Below, in pieces: positions 35,538-47,085 of a DNA stretch of 64,000 nt (position 1 is the stretch's first letter; each line of letters begins with the position of its first letter). This DNA comes from Juglans regia. Taxonomy: Eukaryota > Streptophyta > Magnoliopsida > Fagales > Juglandaceae. The notes beneath the pieces were generated by a model, which worked only from the letters and a program-made list of their open reading frames with translations, was not told the DNA's origin and did no database searches. The position numbers and the translations under genes were made by a program. The stretch spans positions 18,203,205 through 18,267,204 of the forward strand of contig NC_049902.1 of NCBI RefSeq assembly GCF_001411555.2, read 5' to 3'.

Positions 35538-37914
35538 TGTTGTAATGAAAATATTTGCAAGTACACATAATCGTAACAAGTAGAAATAGATGTCGAACCC
35601 AGATATATTAATTATTCAATTAAGTACTAAAATTTACTAAATTAATTACTATTTGGAAAAATGAAATTTAAAGAATAGATTATCTAAATTAAACTACAGA
35701 AATGAGCATTAGAATTAAGATTTTAAATATAATAAAAATAGATCTAGAGCGTTTGATTTTACCTAGCGAATCCCACACAATTTATTCTTCCTTGTTATAG
35801 ACTTCCAATTGCCCCAAATTGATGATAAAAATTCCTCAACGATTCAATATTTTCTCTCCAACAATACTAAAAATATCTCCAATTAATAACTCCATATTTC
35901 TATGTGAATTTAATTAATTGGAGATTCACTAAGTTTTTTGGATTTTTCTTAAAAATTCACACTAATTGCGGTAAAGTATTTGTATTTTCGCTCTTCTAAT
36001 GATGCTTAATCCTAGACCTCTAACCACAAATCACCTATCCATCTCATTGCGATTCAATAGATCGAATAATACTTATAAAAAAAAATAGATCGAATAATAA
36101 TTAGCTAGAAAATTGCAGGTATTAAGAATAAGGAATAAACACTAAACTATGGAAATATTGACGATAAAATAATTTAGAATATAAATTGTATGTTCAATGC
36201 TAGACTACATCAAATCTCTAGAAAATAAAATTAGTTCTAAATGAAACTGAAAAGAAAAAGAATAAAACTAGTATTATTCGTTAGAATTGATTGACGAAGC
36301 ATGCGGCCCTCTAGATCTGCCTCCTCAAAAGAAACTAAAAAAATAATCTCTAGAATATTGGAATCTAAGACTCAGACCCCATCTTAATTTCATGCTGATG
36401 ATATGCTTATATAGGGTAGAAAAAAAACCCTAACGTTTTCATGATTTTTGCCTAAAAAATGGCCTAACTTTTTGGACTTATACTGATAGCCTCGTACGTG
36501 CTTCATAAGTTAGATTTATAAATCCGTATTAGAGACTAGGGGTGTAAATTCAAAACCGAAAAACCGGTCCGGACTGGACCGGTTTTACCGGTTTTGAATC
36601 GGTCCGGTCCGGAACCAGTTATTAGAATGTGAAAACCGGCCGGTACCGATCAGGTTCCGATTTTAGGATTTTTCGGACCAGACCGGTTGATAAAAAATAT
36701 ATATAAAAAATAATATTTGTATTATTGTATATATAACTTTTATACAAAATATTATATATATATATATATATATATTAATATATATAAGTTTTATATATTA
36801 TGTATAATTATAAATTTTTATGTGAAATTTTTATATATAATATATATAATTATATATATTCATATATGAAATAATTTCTTATTATAATTTATAAATTATT
36901 ACATAAAATGTTAATACTAAATGACTAAAAGTTTATAACTAATATTAATAGTCTAATATAGACTAATGACTATAGTTATACTTATAATTAATACTACAAG
37001 TTTTTACTAAACGTTTATAACTAATATTAATATTAAATATATAGTTCATAACTAATACTAATGTATAACTTATAACTATAGCAATAGTCTAATATTAATT
37101 CTATTATATAGTCTAATATATTAATAAAAGTATAAAACAGTTTTTTTTAAATCAATTTTTTTTTTTTATCAACAAATTTTTAATGACAAATTGTGAAACT
37201 TACATTTTAAAAAAATTGGAAAACTGGACTGGACCGGACCGGACCGAACCGGAAATCGGTAAAGCCGGAAGTACTGGTTTAAGAGGGTAATCGGTGCGTA
37301 ATCGGTTTTGAAAAATACAAAACCGGTACATACCAGTTCGGTCCTAGATTTTGTCCAAAACCGGACCGAACCGGACCAGTTACACCCCTATTAGAGACAA
37401 AGTTGTAGCCTCTTAAGATAGCTATTCCACCCATCCAAAATTGTATCAATCAGATATGTGAGTAGAAAATTATGATTGAAACACTCAAGTATGTCTAGGC
37501 TGTCTCCTAGCGCATTTCGAACATGGACTTCTTGTGGATTCCTTCTGTGATTTCTTTCTCCTTTTTTTTTTTTTGATTAAATTACTCTCAAACCCTTTGC
37601 TATTTTTTGCCCATGATTTTGTTTAGATTGATCTTTTAAGTGGGTCGTTTAGACTGGTCACCCAATCTAACTACCTGGAGCCTTATTGCCAAGTCTTCTC
37701 GCCTAAATCTCCTCGACCCTCTTTAGATCTCATCGCCTTTCGTCGCTCTGGGATCCATAGTCTCTTATTTTGTACCAAAGTTATCTCATTTCACACTAGA
37801 TCTTCTCATTTCTTCAAATCTAAAAAAATAAATAAAAATATATAAAAATCAATAAAATTGAAGGCAAACTAACACTTTCCATAAATAAAAGAGTAAGAAA
37901 AATCTCACTTATCA
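35538..37914 (-). repeat. Gypsy-2 3' LTR containing hAT-2
   Basis: Without the 854-bp insert and its extra 8 bp it is about 1.5 kb, matching 45065-46564. The outer end TGTTGTAATGAAAATAT aligns with TGTTATACTGAAAATAT of the 5' LTR. Confidence 0.93.
36537..37390. mobile_element. hAT-2, 854-bp non-autonomous hAT MITE
   Basis: Terminal inverted repeats TAGGGGTGTAA and TTACACCCCTA are perfect. TSD TTAGAGAC occurs at 36529-36536 and 37391-37398. Subterminal ACCGG/CCGGTCCGG clusters lie at both ends and an AT-rich core with a (TA)n run near 36750-36775. It encodes no transposase. The other two LTR copies (near 26476 and 46052) are unoccupied. Its TIR core TAGGGGTG matches hAT-1, although the subterminal motifs differ (ACCGG versus CTCCGA), so they likely use different transposases. 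Confidence 0.97.
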
Positions 37915-39708
37915 AATACCTCCAAACTTAAACTTTTCTCTCATTCGAGTAAAGAAAAAGAGAAAAACAATTAAAACAAGCATTGGTTTGATTTATAAAA
38001 TTTATTGCCTTAAGGATTTCCTAAAGTCTATAATTCAAAGGAATCATTCAAGATCAATCAAGTCTAAAAGTTAATTTAAAACTCAATTCTACTACATCAT
38101 CCATCCTCACATTCATGCATGCCTACCATTCTCACTTCATCATTAGCTCATCGGATAGTTTTATGCAAACAAGTAAATAAACAATGGATCTCTAAAAACT
38201 CCATAGGCTTACTTTTCAAATCACTCTCCATTAATGTGGAACATAAACTATCACCAAGGATCAATAGGTATTTATTAAACTTGTAATGTAAAGCTAGGAT
38301 GAGGGCTACAAAGAAAATGTAGGATTCAAACAAAGCAAGAGAACTTAAATTTGAATACCAGCAGAACAAATAGAGCATTCTCACTTTTAACACAAATATC
38401 TGTTCTCAATCATTGTGAATCTCTCAACATATCTCTTTTTATTGTACTTTCAAGTATTTCTCTCTTTATCCCTTTATTCGGCAGGTTTGACTTTTTTTTT
38501 TTTTGAAATAAATCATACCTTTTCACCTGCCTTTGTAGATGACTCTCGTCGGCCTTTTCTTGTCGGCCACATAGTAGATGAGTTGACTTTTCACATTTCC
38601 AAACTTATGATTTTGATAATATGACTATAATTAACTTTACTTGTAGAACTTCTACCTCTCTTGCCTTTCATGCATTTGTGAGTCTGTGACTTTGTATAAA
38701 CTTAATTCTCAGTGTTTAAGCTCAAATAGGGTAGGGAGTATGAGGTTTACAAGAAAGAAAAAATATAAGGCCAAAATATAATTCAATAAAACCCAAAGGG
38801 GTGACTAGGGATAAAGATAATAAATAGGTAAACTTGAAAGGTTCAATCGGTCCAAATAATGCTTTAATCATTTTCCAGTAATATTATGACTCGGATTTCG
38901 CCTTGACTGTAATCAGACAAGTTCTAGAGTAAGTGGAGACCATACAAATTCACAAAATTCACATAAAATCTCTCTAGGTATGCAAAACAATTAATGATCA
39001 TTATAAGAATTCATTGAACATAGAAAATGTTAAATTAAGCAAGATCAAGTAAAGAATTAACAACTAGACTTAAACAATGAGAATTTTTTCTAAAATTTAT
39101 AATCAATTTCAATCATAGGTTTTTTATTCATCAAATCATATTGTTTTTCTTTTGAAATAAATAAAATAATTTCCTTGTCTCCAAACTTAAATATCATATT
39201 GTCCTCAATGGGAAAAAGGAAGAAAAATTAAATAAGAGAATGAGAGAACGTAAAAGATGCTCTTCTGATTTTTTTTCCTTTTCTTCCAATTGAACATTTT
39301 CCTTTAAGGTGCACTTGTGTACTCCTTGGAGATCTACCCGGTCTCTTCGTTCCTGCAAGATGAAAGCAAAAAAATAAGATTAAGCAAAAATAAAACTTAA
39401 AAAAAACAAAAACTTGGGTTGCCTCCCGAAAGCGCTTTATTTAAAGTCTATAGCTAGACATTATCCTCTCATGAGTTATCACTGGCGAGATCGATAGAGC
39501 ACTTTTCTGAGTTAAAGTCTCCTTCCACATAGGGTTTTAATCTCTGTCCATCTACTTTAAATATCCATTTTGTCTTGTGATGGACTTCATCCACCCCATA
39601 GGGAAAGACACAGGTCACCACAAACGGTCCCGACCACCGAGAGCACAGCTTTTCCGAGAAGAGTCAAAATCTTGAGTTAAATAATAAAACTTTCTGCTCG
39701 ACTTTGAA
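37915..39708 (-). other. Gypsy-2 region between PPT and integrase, unit B copy
   Basis: A purine tract AAGTTTGGAGGTATT on the minus strand abuts the LTR and is the likely plus-strand priming site. The rest is about 1.8 kb of AT-rich sequence. A minus-strand reading of 81 codons (38148-38393) recurs in unit A but has no recognisable homology. Confidence 0.55.
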
Positions 39709-40615
39709 TTAACTTATTAGAATATGCTTATCAAGCCATCTTTTAGTTTTATCTTTGTAGATCCGAGCATTCTCATAAGCATCATTGCAGAACTCATCCA
39801 TCTCGTTGATTTGCAATATTCTCTTTTCGCCAACTGCTTGTAAATCAAAGTTCAGTGTCTTTATAGCCCAATAGGCTTTGTGTTCTAGCTCCACAGGTAG
39901 ACGACATGCTTTTCCTTAAATGAGCCGATAAGGCGACATCCCAATTAGTGTTTTTCAATACTGTTCGATAGGCCCATAGCGCATCATCTAACCTTCTCAC
40001 CCAGTCTGTTTGAGAGATACTCACGGTCTTCTCCAGTATGCACTTCAGCTCCCTATTAGACACTTCAAATTGGCCGCTCGTTTGAGGATGGTATGGTTTC
40101 GCCATGTGATAGGTAACTCCATACTTAGTCTGTAGCGCTTCAAATTTGCAATTGCAAAAATGCTTCCCGCCATCACTAATTATGGCCCTCGGAGTGCCTA
40201 ATTGGGAAAAGATGTTCTTCCGCAGGAAACTCACTACGACCCTCGCATCATTGGTTGGCAAGGTGACCGCTTCCACCCATTTGGAGACATAATCTATAGT
40301 CACCAAAATAAAGTTTTTAGAATATGAGGATGGAAAAGGACCCATGAACTCTATACCCCAAACATCATACAATTCAATCACTAAAATATTGTTTAAAGAT
40401 ATCTCATGTTTCCTAGAAATGTTGCCAACCATTTGACAATGATCACATAAATTAACAAAATTAAATGTGTCTTTAAAAGTAGTTGGCCAATAAAAGCCGC
40501 AATGTAAAACTTTCATTGTCGTTTTTGCTCCGCTAAAGTGGCTACCTACTTCCAATGAGTGGCAGTGTCTGAGTATGCTCTTCATCTCTTCCTAGAGCAC
40601 ACATCTCCTGATTAT
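39709..40615 (-). pseudogene. Gypsy-2 integrase, unit B copy
   Basis: 39845-40585 reads the zinc-binding half (GSHFSGAKTTMKVLHCGFYW, then LCDHCQMVG) and the catalytic core: D in [10 protein letters not shown] context, D in IISDGGKHF and E in TSGQFEVSNREL, with 35 residues between the last two. A frameshift follows RTVLKNTN (about 39955), after which the end is read in another frame at 39709-39894 ([23 protein letters not shown]). In unit A this frameshift is absent. The duplication endpoint (40604) lies at the upstream end of this domain. Confidence 0.88.
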
Positions 40616-40651
40616 CTGGTCTGCGTAATGCCGGTATAGAAAAGGTTCCTC

Positions 40652-42110
40652 CTAAAAATAATATTTCAGGTCGGAGAAGAACTTCTTCTTTTGTTGATAT
40701 GTCATCTCGATCAGTAGAATTCTAGACACCAAATAATTTATCATATTGGCATACCATGGAATGACTTGTATAGCCATTAATTTCTCATCCGGGAATGTCT
40801 CATTAATTGGGAATTTCTCCTCGCCAGCTGCCTCTTTAAGCTCAAGACGAGATAAGTGGTTGCCCACTAAATTCTTGATACTTTTCTTATCTTTTATTTC
40901 CAAATTGAATTCTTGTAAGAGCAAAATCCATCTTAACAGTCTCGGTTTGGCATCCCTTTTCGACAACAAATATTTAAGAGCAGAGTGATTGGTGTAGATG
41001 ACCACCTTTGAATCTATCAAATAAGAACAAATCTTTTTAAAGGCAAACATAACTGCTATCAATTCTTTTTTAGCAGTAGCATAATTAAATTGAACTTTTG
41101 TTAAGGTTCGACTTGCATAATAAATAACATGAAAATTTTTATCTTTTCTCTGCCCCAAAACAGTCCCTATAGCATAATTGCTAGCATCACACATTAATTC
41201 TAAAGATAAATTCCAATCTGGTGATACAATGATAGGTGCTGAAATTAATTTCTTTTTCAATATTTCAAAAGCATGCAAGCATTCATCAGAAAACTCAAAC
41301 TGAGTATCTTTAATCAACAACTTGCAAAGAGGTTTAGTGATTTGGGAAAAATCCTTGATAAACCGACGATAGAATCTATTGTGACCCAAGAAGCTTCTCA
41401 TGCCCTTCACATTGGTCGATGGTAGGGTTTATCAATAACTTCTATCTTTTCTTGATCGACCTCCCTCCTTGACCATGAAGTGGCAGTTTTTCCAATTTAA
41501 AGCAAGATTTGTCTCCTATCATCTCTGCAAAACTAAAGAAAAATTAGGTAAACAATTATCAAAAGAGTGACCAAAAATCGAGAAGTCATCCATGAAGATT
41601 TCTAAAACTTTTTCCACCATGTTCGAGAAGATGGACACATGCATCTCTTTGGAAAGTGGCTAGCGCATTGCAAAGACAAAAAGGCATGCGCCTCTATGCA
41701 AAAGTGCCATAAGGATAGGTGAAAGTGGTATTCTCTTGATCCTCGGGTGCAATGGCTATTTGGTTGTAACCAGAATATCCATCTAGAAAACAATAATAAG
41801 CGTGGTCAGCAAGTCTTTCCAACATTTGATCGACAAAAGGCAAGGGAAAATCGTCTTTCCGAGTTGCATCATTAAGCCTTCGATAGTCTATGCATACTCG
41901 CCATCCCGTGACTGTCATCGTCGGGATGAGTTCATTGTTGTCATTTTCTATCATGGTTATCCCTCATTTCTTTGGAACTACTTGTGCTGGACTTACCCAT
42001 GCACTATCTGAGATTAGATAAATGATCCCGGCATCTAAAAGTTTCAATACTTCTTTATGGACCACTTCTTGCATTGATGTGTTCAGTCTCCTCTAGAGTT
42101 GGATGGTTGG
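40652..42110 (-). pseudogene. Gypsy-2 reverse transcriptase and RNase H
   Basis: RT begins near 42100 (LDAGIIYLISDSAWVSP, then VVPKK), has a stop, and continues at 41694-41954 with WRVCIDYRRLNDATRKDDFP, FLDGYSGYNQIAI and PYGTFAYRRMPF. The active-site box FMDDFS is visible near 41590 in a shifted frame. 40652-41410 covers the connection and RNase H (MRSFLGHNRFYRRFIKDFSQ, LMCDASNYAIGTVLGQRK, NHSALKYLLSK). Lesions near 41650 and 41420-41600 separate the blocks. Confidence 0.88.
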
Positions 42111-42244
42111 CTTAAAATTATCTTTCATTAAAATCTTGTACATGCAAATTGAAGGAGTCATTCCTTTGATGTCCAAGATGGTCCAACTCAAGGCCATCTT
42201 TTGTTTCCGCAAGACCCTCAACAACATCTCCTCCTCTACATCAC

Positions 42245-43075
42245 TCAAAGAATTGTTAATAATAACTGGAAAAGTAGCTCTTCCACTTTGGATTTTATTG
42301 AAGGAGGAATGGATGGTGTAGCTTCCAAATATCTCTCACAGTCCCTAACCTCTTCATCTTCAGATTCAATAGACGTAGAGTGAGTAAGACATACCTCAAG
42401 TGGTAGCTTTGGAAATTTAGCTCCATAAGTCTCGTTTGCCATGACCACATCTCGGTTGCTTATTTGAAAACAAGAATGTACCTTGGAAGGGAATTCCATA
42501 GATTTGAATACGTTAAAAGTGACCTGCTCCTCGCCGACCCCCAAAATAAGTTTCCCTTGCTAGACATCAATTAAGATTCTCCCCATTGCTAAGAAAGGTC
42601 AGACTAGTATCAAAGGGATCTCCTTGTGCTCCTCCATATTGAGCACAATGAAGTCGGCCGGAAAGATGAACTTATCAACTTTCACCAATACGTCCTCAAT
42701 GAGTCCTCTCGGGTATTTAATAGATTTGTCATCCAACTGTAGAGAGATGGTGGTTGACTTTACTTCTCCAAGATCTAGTTTCCTAAAAACAGAGAGAGAC
42801 ATTAGATTAATATTTACTCCTAAGTCGCATAAAACTTTATCAAAATAGGAATTTCCTATAGTGCAAGGGATTGTGAAACTCCTCGAATCTTTCAACTTAG
42901 GCGGAAACTTATTTTGTAAAATTTCACTGCTCTTCTCAGTCAGCATTATAGTCTCATAATCCTCCAACTTCCGCTTGTTTGATAATATATCCTTAAAAAA
43001 ATTTGCATATTTAGGCATTTGCTCTAAAGTTTCAATGAGAGGAATATTAATATGCAGTTGCATAAATATACTCAA
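42245..43075 (-). pseudogene. Gypsy-2 protease region and PR-RT linker
   Basis: 42599-43075 reads MQLHINIPLIETLEQMPKYA, SFTIPCTIGNSYFDKVLCDL, then GVNINLMSLSVFRKLDLGE. The active site appears as D-L-G, as usual in Athila/Tat proteases, not D-S/T-G. 42245-42544 (GEEQVTFNVFKSMEFPSKVH) is the conserved linker before RT, separated by a frame break at about 42545-42598. Confidence 0.85.
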
Positions 43076-43110
43076 AATTTTAGAAAACTGATTATCAATC
43101 TTATTTTCTT

Positions 43111-43743
43111 TTAATCTTTGTGGAAAATTGGTGGATCATATTGAAGGAGAATAAGTTTCAGATATAAACTCCCTGGATTTCTTGGGGTTTGACGCCCCTT
43201 TATTCTCCTTAGTCTTCTTAGCTTGCTGGTCAACCGCATCCGCTCTGCTTCTTTCACCTCGAACTCGGCATTTTTGGCAACTTCTGCATCTTGCTCGGTA
43301 CTTTTTGTTTGTGGCTGGTCATATGTCTGCCCACTTCTCAATGTTATGGCTTTGACATGTTCATTCGGGTTGGTCACAATGTTGCTCGGCAAATTCTCTA
43401 TTGTCCTCTCGGTGAGCATGTTTGAGAGCTGACTGATTTGGCCTCAAGATTACGGATTAAAGGCAAGTTGTTTTGGATCACCATATCAGTCTTTTGCATG
43501 TATTGCATAAACATATCCTCAAGTGTTAGTTTATTCACTTGCTGTAGAAACTGTTGAGGTAGTCTAGCCGGCCCTTGATTATTGCTCCATGAAAAGTTGG
43601 GGTGATTTTTTCATATGGGATCGAATTTGTTTGAATAAGGATTGTTTTGACGTTAGAAATTGGACATGTATTGGGCTTGTTCATAACTCTGTGGGCAAAA
43701 GGATTCCTCACTTGGCAATCTACACTTGAATGATTTCCTGCAT
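43111..43743 (-). pseudogene. Gypsy-2 gag C-terminal part
   Basis: Contains the NHPNFSWSNNQGPARLP block (about 43560-43610), an upstream [13 protein letters not shown] and a Cys-containing remnant of the zinc-knuckle region. 43111-43419 reads NPNEHVKAITLRSGQTYDQP, a hallmark of Athila-type gag/PR linkers. Stops and shifts occur. It is interrupted on the right by the plastid insert. Confidence 0.8.
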
Positions 43744-44040
43744 AATGGTCATAGGTGGTACACTATATTTATATGTACTGTAGAACTCCTTCTAATAACT
43801 TATGCATTCTATTATCATTTCCAATTGGACGATCCATTAATGCAACTGACGGAGGATTATAAATGGATAAATTTTTTTTATTTTTACGGGAGATTGGGAA
43901 TAGATGGACTTTCTATAGGACCTATTTTGCTGACAGGATTTATCACCACTTTAGCTACTTCAACAGTTCGACTAGTTACTCGAGATTCCCGATTATTCCA
44001 TTTCCTGATGTTAGCAATGTATAATGATAAAATACATTAG
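43744..44040 (+). pseudogene. ndhD: Chloroplast ndhD fragment (NUPT) inserted in Gypsy-2 gag
   Basis: The plus strand reads [20 protein letters not shown], then [40 protein letters not shown] and [16 protein letters not shown]. This is the N-terminal region of the chloroplast NADH dehydrogenase-like subunit 4, roughly residues 35-130 from family memory. Only this piece is present, with substitutions (for example STVRL where the plastid gene has an Ala/Trp-containing stretch). It is flanked on both sides by Gypsy-2 gag and runs opposite to it, so it is transferred organelle DNA and not a plastid gene in place. A route through mitochondrial DNA cannot be excluded. Confidence 0.92.
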
Positions 44041-44809
44041 TTTGAATAATATTAATGTCCATCTTACCTAGTTGTTTGGATAGATTTGCCAATTAGGCCA
44101 CAATTGTGGACATAGATTCAAGCTCAACAACACTGGCCACTTTCCTTGGCATTGCTCTCTACAGCCCACTGATAGTTGTTAGACGCCAACTCTTCCAAAA
44201 GTTCATATGCGGCTTCATGGGTCTTACTCATTAATACTCCTCTCGCAGCTGCATCAACCATAGATCGATTTGTGGGTCCCAAACCATTATAAAATGTTTG
44301 TACTTGAAACCAGGCTGGGAGGTCGTGATGCGAACACTTGCGCAATAAGTCCTTGTATCTCTTCCATGCCTCATATAATGATTCACCTTCAAGTTGGGTG
44401 AAGGTAGTAACATCATTCCTTAATTTCATTGTTTTGGCTGGAGGAAAATATTTTGCTAAGAATTTTTGTGCCAACTCCTCCCAACTGGTGATCATGCCGG
44501 ATGGCAAAAAGTTTAACCAAGCTTTTGCTTTATCCTTAAGTGAGAAAGGAAAAAATTTCAATCGAATTGCGTCATCTATACTTCATTGTATTTAAAAGTA
44601 TCACAAATTTTTAAGAAATTTGCATTATGGACATTAGGATCCTCTTGTGACAGCCCCCCAAATGGGACGGTTTGTTGAATCATTTGAGTGATGGCCGACT
44701 TGATCTCAAAGTTATTGGCTTGTACAGTTGGCCGCCTTATACTAGAAATTGTTTCATTGACAGAGGGCATACCATAGTCTCTCAACGCCTTGTGCTCCTG
44801 GTTAGCCAT
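44041..44809 (-). pseudogene. Gypsy-2 gag N-terminal part
   Basis: Starts MANQEHKALRDYGMPSVNE at 44809. A frameshift near 44570 is followed by FFPFSLKDKAKAWLNFLPSG, TSWEELAQKFLAKYFPPAKT, LYEAWKRYKDLLRKCSHHDL and WFQVQTFYNGLGP, the Retrotrans_gag core. The end near 44060-44120 reads toward a Met/Ser-rich linker with stops and then meets the plastid insert. Confidence 0.9.
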
Positions 44810-45040
44810 ATTAAATATAGATGCGGTGGCCTCTTTCTTCTTCTCTTTATTAATCCGATTAAAGTTCGTTCAATTTTGGGATCGAAAAGTGTATGCTCTA
44901 ATGATTCAGATCGGGGAATGTACTTTCGATTCCTGAAAAGAAAAACCAAACTGAAATTTAATTTAAACCAATTTTTAAAAATAAATAAAATTCAAGTAGT
45001 AAAAATCTAGCCATTATCAATATCAATAACAAATAATTGA

Positions 45041-45058
45041 TCCCCAACAACGGCACCA
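45041..45058 (-). other. Gypsy-2 primer-binding site
   Basis: Minus strand TGGTGCCGTTGTTGGGGA, 6 bases inside the 5' LTR. It resembles the TGGCGCCGTTGCCGGGGA-type PBS of Athila elements with C-to-T changes. Confidence 0.85.
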
Positions 45059-45064
45059 AAAACT

Positions 45065-46564
45065 TGTTATACTGAAAATATCTGCAAGTGCATAAAATCG
45101 GAACAAGTAGTAAAGTGTTTTAAAGAAAACGGACGTCGAACCCACATAGATTAATTATGCTATTGAGTATTGAGATTTACTAAATTAACTACTATTTGAA
45201 AAACTGAAATTTAAAGAATAGATTATCTAAATTAAATTAGAGAAAATAGCATTAAAATTAAGATTTTAAAAATAATAAGAATAGATCTAGAGAGTTTGAA
45301 TTCACCTAAAGAATCCCACACAATTTATTATTCCTTATTATAGAATTACAATTATCCCAAATTGATGATAAAAATCCTTCAACTATTCAATATTTTCTCT
45401 CGAACAATACTAAAAATATCTCTAATTAATAACTCCATATCTCTATGAGAATTTAATTAATTGGAGATTCATTATGTTTTTTGGATTTTTCTTAAAAATC
45501 ACACTAATTGCGGTAAAGTATCTATACTTTCGCTCAACTAATGGTGTTTAATCCTAGACCTCTAACACAAATCACCTCCCGGTCTCAATACTATTCAAAA
45601 GATTGAACAATAATTAGCTAGAAAATTGCAAGCATTAAGAACAAGAAATAAACACTCAATCACGAAAATATTAAAAATAAAATAACTCAGAATATAAATT
45701 GTGTGTTCAATGCTAGACTATATCAAAGCTCTAGAAAATAAAGCTAGTTCATAATGAAACTGAAAAGAAAAAGAATAAAACTAGTGTTTTTCGTTGGAGT
45801 CGATTGATAAAAAGCATGTGGCCCTCCAGATCCGCCTCCTCGAAAGAAACTTAAAGAATACTCTATGGACTATTGGACTCTAAAACTCAGACCCTCCTCT
45901 TAATTTCATGCTAATGATATGTTTATCTAGGGTAGAAGAGAAACCGTAACGTTTTCATGATTTTCGACTAAACAACCGCTTAACTTTTAGGACTTATATT
46001 GGTAGTCTCGTACGTACTTCAAGACTCAAAATTTAGAAATTTTTATTAGAAACAACGTTGTAGCCTTTTAAGATAGCTGTTCAACCCATCTAGAATCATA
46101 TCAATCAGATATGTGAGTAGAATGTTATGATCGAAACACTCACGAATGTCCAGGCTGTCTCCTAGTGCATTTCGAACTTGGACTTCTTATGGATCCCATC
46201 TGTGATTTCTTTCTCTTTTTCTTGATCAAAATTACTCTAAAATCCTTTGCTATTTTTTGCCCATGATTTTGTTTAGATTGTTCTTTTAAGTTGGTCATTT
46301 AGACTGGTCGTTCAATCTAACAGCCCAGAGCCTTATCACTAAGTCTTCTTACCGAAATCTCCTCGACTTTCTTTAGATCTCGTGGACTCTCGTCGATCTG
46401 GATCTGTAGTCTCTTATTTTGTACCAAAATGCTCTCATTTCGCACTAAATATTATTATTCCTTCAAATCTAAGAAAATAAAGAAAAATATATAGAATTAA
46501 AGGAAAACTGACACTTTTCATAAATGAAAAAGTAATAAAAATTATATAAGAATCACACTTATCA
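45065..46564 (-). repeat. Gypsy-2 5' LTR
   Basis: 1,500 bp, minus-strand start TGATTGA-free TGATAAGTGTGATT and end CAGTATAACA. It carries the unoccupied equivalent of the hAT-2 target near 46052. Confidence 0.93.
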
Positions 46565-46569
46565 ATCAA

Positions 46570-47085
46570 CCCAAGTGTGCCGAAGTGCTTCTACCATTGC
46601 ATCAGATTCTTAGGCATTTTAACAAAATCCCAAGTTTGGTCCTTATGAAGAAATCCAATCTCTTCACTCATGGCAACCCACGATTGTGCAGACTACTTAC
46701 TCTTGATGGCTTCTGAATATGTGGAAGACCTAATCATCCATATTCTCAGCCATTGTAAGTACATATGCCACAAAATCTGCATCTTGTGTGCCATCATCAA
46801 AATCATGCATCACCAATAGCATGATATTGAGTGCCACATTGCACTCCTTGTGAAGCTTCAACGACAACTCCACCTTCTTGTCATCATTACCCTTCCCTTC
46901 TCCTGTAGAAAATGAAAGAGAACGATTCACCAAATAGCAAGTTGTGTTGCACGCTTCAACCAAAACTTTTTTTAGACAAGCTGACATTCCAAAAGAATAC
47001 ATCCACCTAGTTACTCCATTTTTCCATGGAGTGACCCAACTTTATGGTACCTGACAATACTAAAATTCCATCCAAAATGTTAATA
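46570..47085 (-). pseudogene. Copia-2 integrase C-terminal half and start of RT
   Basis: Reads, from 47085 leftward, GVTRWMYSFGMSACLKKVLV, then EACNTTCYLVNRSLSF, equivalent to the copia integrase stretch after the DDE Glu. Next come an acidic linker and traces of RT start (HFGTLGL next to the Gypsy-2 boundary). It continues the reading interrupted at 51907 by the solo LTR. Confidence 0.75.

Larger units (their letters stand above)
29735..40604. repeat. Tandem duplication, unit B
   Basis: Direct repeat of unit A. Here Gypsy-2 continues past the repeat end at 40604 to its own 5' LTR, so B is the copy attached to the original right-hand sequence. It holds the hAT-2 MITE at 36537-37390, absent from A, and lacks the LINE. 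Confidence 0.92.
35538..46564 (-). mobile_element. Gypsy-2, Athila-like Ty3/gypsy element, complete with TSD
   Basis: LTRs at 35538-37914 (3', enlarged by hAT-2) and 45065-46564 (5'), both TG...CA. The 5-bp TSD ATCAA is at 35533-35537 and 46565-46569. The PBS at 45041-45058 and the PR/RT motifs (DLGVNINLMS, TTFTYPYGTFAYRRMPF) place it with Athila/Tat-type elements. Gag, protease, RT, RNase H and integrase are in order on the minus strand, all with lesions. A chloroplast ndhD fragment interrupts gag. The 3' part up to the integrase is duplicated in unit A. Confidence 0.95.

Noticed and set aside
38148..38393. Hydrophobic 81-codon minus-strand frame in the Gypsy-2 PPT-to-integrase region (also 27245-27490), as a possible env-like ORF
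   Set aside because: Too short, with no signal peptide plus fusion/transmembrane architecture, and preserved only because the region was duplicated.
43726..44040. A functional plastid ndhD gene
   Set aside because: Only about 100 codons are present, the native start and most of the protein are missing, and nuclear retrotransposon sequence flanks both sides.
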